Assembly: GCA_021740385.1 (NCBI GenBank)
Contig: JAIOZY010000052.1
Coordinates: forward strand, 1 to 35,746
From: Prolixibacteraceae bacterium
Lineage (GTDB): Bacteria > Bacteroidota > Bacteroidia > Bacteroidales > Prolixibacteraceae
Length of the DNA stretch: 35,746 bases
Direction: 5' to 3'
Under the pieces are notes generated by a model. The model was given only the letters and a program-made list of their open reading frames with translations, did no database searches and was not told the origin of the DNA. This document shows, one piece after another, positions 34,401-35,746 of this stretch (position 1 is the first letter of the stretch; each line of letters starts with the position of its first letter). A program made the position numbers and the translations under genes.

Positions 34401-35231
34401 CATAAAGAATACTTCTGGCTTTTCCCTCGATGTTTCATTGGTATAGCCCACTTTCGGATAACCAATTGTAAGTGCCGCGTGCACTGTATGGTTTTCGGGA
34501 AGATTGAACTCCTGTCTCAATTTTTTATTTTGCTCAAAGGCTTTTACTATAAAACCAATAAAGCAGGTTCCCAATCCCATGGTTTTGGCATATAACGAAG
34601 TGTATGTTGCCCAAATATTAGCATCGGCCTCTTCCATGCTGTATTTTGAAACCGGCCCGTGAAAAAGCAAAACAGCAGGCGCATTGTGGCATATAAATGA
34701 GCGGTTGGTTTTTTCATTTTTCAAAAGCCTTTTTTTGTATTGTTTAAGTTCGCTGATATTAATCGATGGTACAAAGGCCCTGATGAATGGTGAAAGGAGT
34801 GGGGAAATTGCAAGGTTTAAGGTTTTTGTTAAAAGTTTGTACGTATAATCATTTAATTTCTGAATATTCCCGGGTGTATTTACAATGGTGATTCCCAAGG
34901 GGCGTTTGTTGCTTGCCGACGGGTAGTGTTTACTATTTTCAACCAAAGCCATAAGCACATCAACAGGAACTTCTTTTTTCTGATAGTTTCGGCAACTTCG
35001 TAACCCGGCAGAAAGGTTTTTAAAATCATCGGGTGAAATGGTAACGGATTTTAGCTGATGAATGCTGCCTGTGTCGGGGAATATGGTTGACTCGGGACAA
35101 ATGGCTACACAGTGCCCGCAATGAATGCAGGTTGATGCTATGTTGCCTGTTTTAATGTCGATTGAATCCGAAGGGCAGTCGATGACACATTTCATGCAAC
35201 GTGTACAATTTTCAAGTTTAATTTTTGGCAT
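34398..35231 (-). CDS. Ferredoxin-nitroreductase fusion protein
   Basis: Product of 277 residues with an N-terminal 2x[4Fe-4S] ferredoxin (C9, C12, C15, C19 and C35, C38, C41, C45) followed by a nitroreductase-fold FMN domain. In the second part, LRSCRNYQKKEVPVDVLMALVENSKHYPSASNKRPL has the usual FMN-contacting start, and IWATYTSLYAKTMGLGTCFIGF, IGYPKVGY are typical later motifs. Such proteins reduce nitro compounds or quinone-like substrates, taking electrons from the ferredoxin part; the natural substrate is unknown. A domain order of ferredoxin-then-nitroreductase is common in anaerobes. Stands alone on the minus strand between tRNA-His and the relic region. Confidence 0.9.
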   Translation of the reverse strand: MPKIKLENCTRCMKCVIDCPSDSIDIKTGNIASTCIHCGHCVAICPESTIFPDTGSIHQLKSVTISPDDFKNLSAGLRSCRNYQKKEVPVDVLMALVENSKHYPSASNKRPLGITIVNTPGNIQKLNDYTYKLLTKTLNLAISPLLSPFIRAFVPSINISELKQYKKRLLKNEKTNRSFICHNAPAVLLFHGPVSKYSMEEADANIWATYTSLYAKTMGLGTCFIGFIVKAFEQNKKLRQEFNLPENHTVHAALTIGYPKVGYTNETSREKPEVFFM

Positions 35232-35243
35232 AATAATTCTTTA

Positions 35244-35251
35244 CAAAAATA
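35244..35251 (-). promoter_or_regulatory. -7 element of the ferredoxin-nitroreductase gene
   Basis: The minus strand reads TATTTTTG, matching TAnnTTTG, 12 bases before the ATG at 35231. The leader would be short. No clear -33 element is seen. Confidence 0.4.
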
Positions 35252-35399
35252 AAATAACAAATAATAATAATCCACTTAATTCATATAAAAAGGGGTTTTC
35301 GTTTTTGGGATACATTTTCCGGTGAAAAATTGCGATGCATAATTTTCATTTTCTTTGCATGCGCTGTGGGGCTTTGGGACGTTTGAAACGGGTTTTCAG

Positions 35400-35440
35400 A
35401 AAAAGAAAAATCCAACCCCCTTAAATGCAAGAGTTGGATT
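35400..35440 (-). terminator. Rho-independent terminator of tRNA-His
   Basis: On the minus strand the stem AATCCAAC/GTTGGATT (35440-35433 with 35416-35409) is followed by a T-rich tail (TTTTTCTTTT in the A-rich run at 35401-35410). It is just downstream of the tRNA. Confidence 0.7.
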
Positions 35441-35448
35441 ATGTTTTG

Positions 35449-35523
35449 GGTGACAGATGGGATTTGAACCCACGACCTCTGGAACCACAATCCAGCGCTC
35501 TAACCTACTGAGCTACAATCACC
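35449..35523 (-). tRNA. tRNA-His (anticodon GTG)
   Basis: The reverse complement folds as a cloverleaf with anticodon GTG in the loop ATTGTGGT, D-arm GCTC/GAGC and T-arm GTGGG-TTCAAAT-CCCAT. The extra 5' G (G-1) opposite C73, the identity element of tRNA-His, is encoded. The 3' CCA is not fully encoded. Confidence 0.93.
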
Positions 35524-35549
35524 ATTTTGCAACTTTTTCAATTGCGGTG

Positions 35550-35581
35550 CAAATATAATATTTTATTTTGTTACCGGCGAA
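35550..35581 (-). promoter_or_regulatory. Promoter of tRNA-His
   Basis: The minus strand has TATATTTG (35557-35550), a perfect -7 match, and TTCG (35581-35578), one base from TTTG, with a 20-base spacer. Confidence 0.6.
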
Positions 35582-35606
35582 TCATTTTATTTTTTTGAAA
35601 TATTTT

Positions 35607-35746
35607 TATCATTAGTGTCCGGTAAAAAATTTTAAAACCGGGCAGCACATTTTATAGTACCACCCGGAATGGCTACTTTTGAGTTACTACACAAAAAAGT
35701 TTGCCATGGGTAAAAGTACAAATTTTAGCGGACAGCCGATATTTAA
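35607..35746 (+). mobile_element. Left end of an insertion sequence (IS4-like, DUF4372-type transposase)
   Basis: A terminal inverted repeat candidate (core TAGTGTCCGGTAAAAA at 35613-35628) is followed by a leader with a CCGGG/CCCGG hairpin and by the first codons of a transposase at 35706. The window ends inside the element, so the right end, target duplication and length are not visible. A near-identical inverted copy of the end lies at 20266-20287. Confidence 0.65.
35706..35746 (+). CDS. IS transposase, first 13 codons only
   Basis: ATG at 35706 opens MGKSTNFSGQPIF and runs off the window. I recognise this start (M-x-K-S-T-x-F-S/T-G-Q-P-I-F) from Bacteroidota IS4-family transposases with an N-terminal DUF4372 domain. 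The end-like repeat 80 bases upstream supports it. The family call rests on 13 residues and is therefore tentative. Confidence 0.55.
   Translation, partial: MGKSTNFSGQPIF

Noticed and set aside
34317-34595. 92-codon forward frame near the nitroreductase gene
   Set aside because: It overlaps the nitroreductase C-terminal coding region in antisense and has no recognisable features.

Overview
This window comes from a Bacteroidota chromosome, most likely an anaerobic or facultative member of Bacteroidales/Marinilabiliales. Three things point there: a full-length SprA/Sov type IX secretion translocon, DUF4837 and other Bacteroidota-type lipoproteins, and promoters of the -33 TTTG / -7 TAnnTTTG kind with no Shine-Dalgarno motifs. 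No rRNA, CRISPR array or prophage is visible.

Layout. 1-360: the start of a GIY-YIG gene and initiator tRNA-fMet, both on minus, with the tRNA promoter and terminator. 358-4071: envelope and isoprenoid genes (M23 peptidase, dxr, rseP, tatA). 4119-14559: DUF4837 lipoprotein, then pdxA-ruvA-sprA. 14571-16097: a metallo-beta-lactamase-fold hydrolase (minus) and an orphan HicB-like antitoxin followed by a stub of hicA. 16098-19996: murein-peptide ligase Mpl, an M19 dipeptidase lipoprotein and a PQQ-type beta-propeller lipoprotein. 19997-22076: a 536-base gene-free stretch carrying a transposon-end-like sequence, then an AT-rich three-gene hipB-hipS-hipT module in which HipA is split in two. 22236-23492: an Nramp-fold transporter without the canonical metal-binding motifs. 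23710-29281: a three-gene [FeFe]-hydrogenase operon (NuoE-like, NuoF-like fused to a GltD/NfnB-like flavoprotein, catalytic subunit). 29433-31394: a sodium:solute symporter with a small two-helix membrane protein. 31500-32240: palindromic repeats, a Nudix hydrolase (minus) and a possible small Cys-rich gene. 32432-34132: an acyl-CoA synthetase. 34172-35231: a possible gene relic and a ferredoxin-nitroreductase (minus). 35449-35581: tRNA-His (minus) and its promoter. The right edge enters an insertion sequence with an IS4-like transposase start.

How the genes work together. The hydrogenase operon should couple H2 evolution or uptake to NAD(H) and ferredoxin. The GltD-like module fused to the diaphorase subunit suggests a further NADP(H) site. 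Mpl and the M19 dipeptidase fit peptide recycling from murein. SprA exports cargo with a T9SS C-terminal signal. The split hip module is the best candidate for an under-described system: gene order, the SIS loop of the kinase and a pair of operator-like repeats around the promoter all resemble HipBST. No hydrogenase maturation genes (hydE, hydF, hydG) lie in the window.
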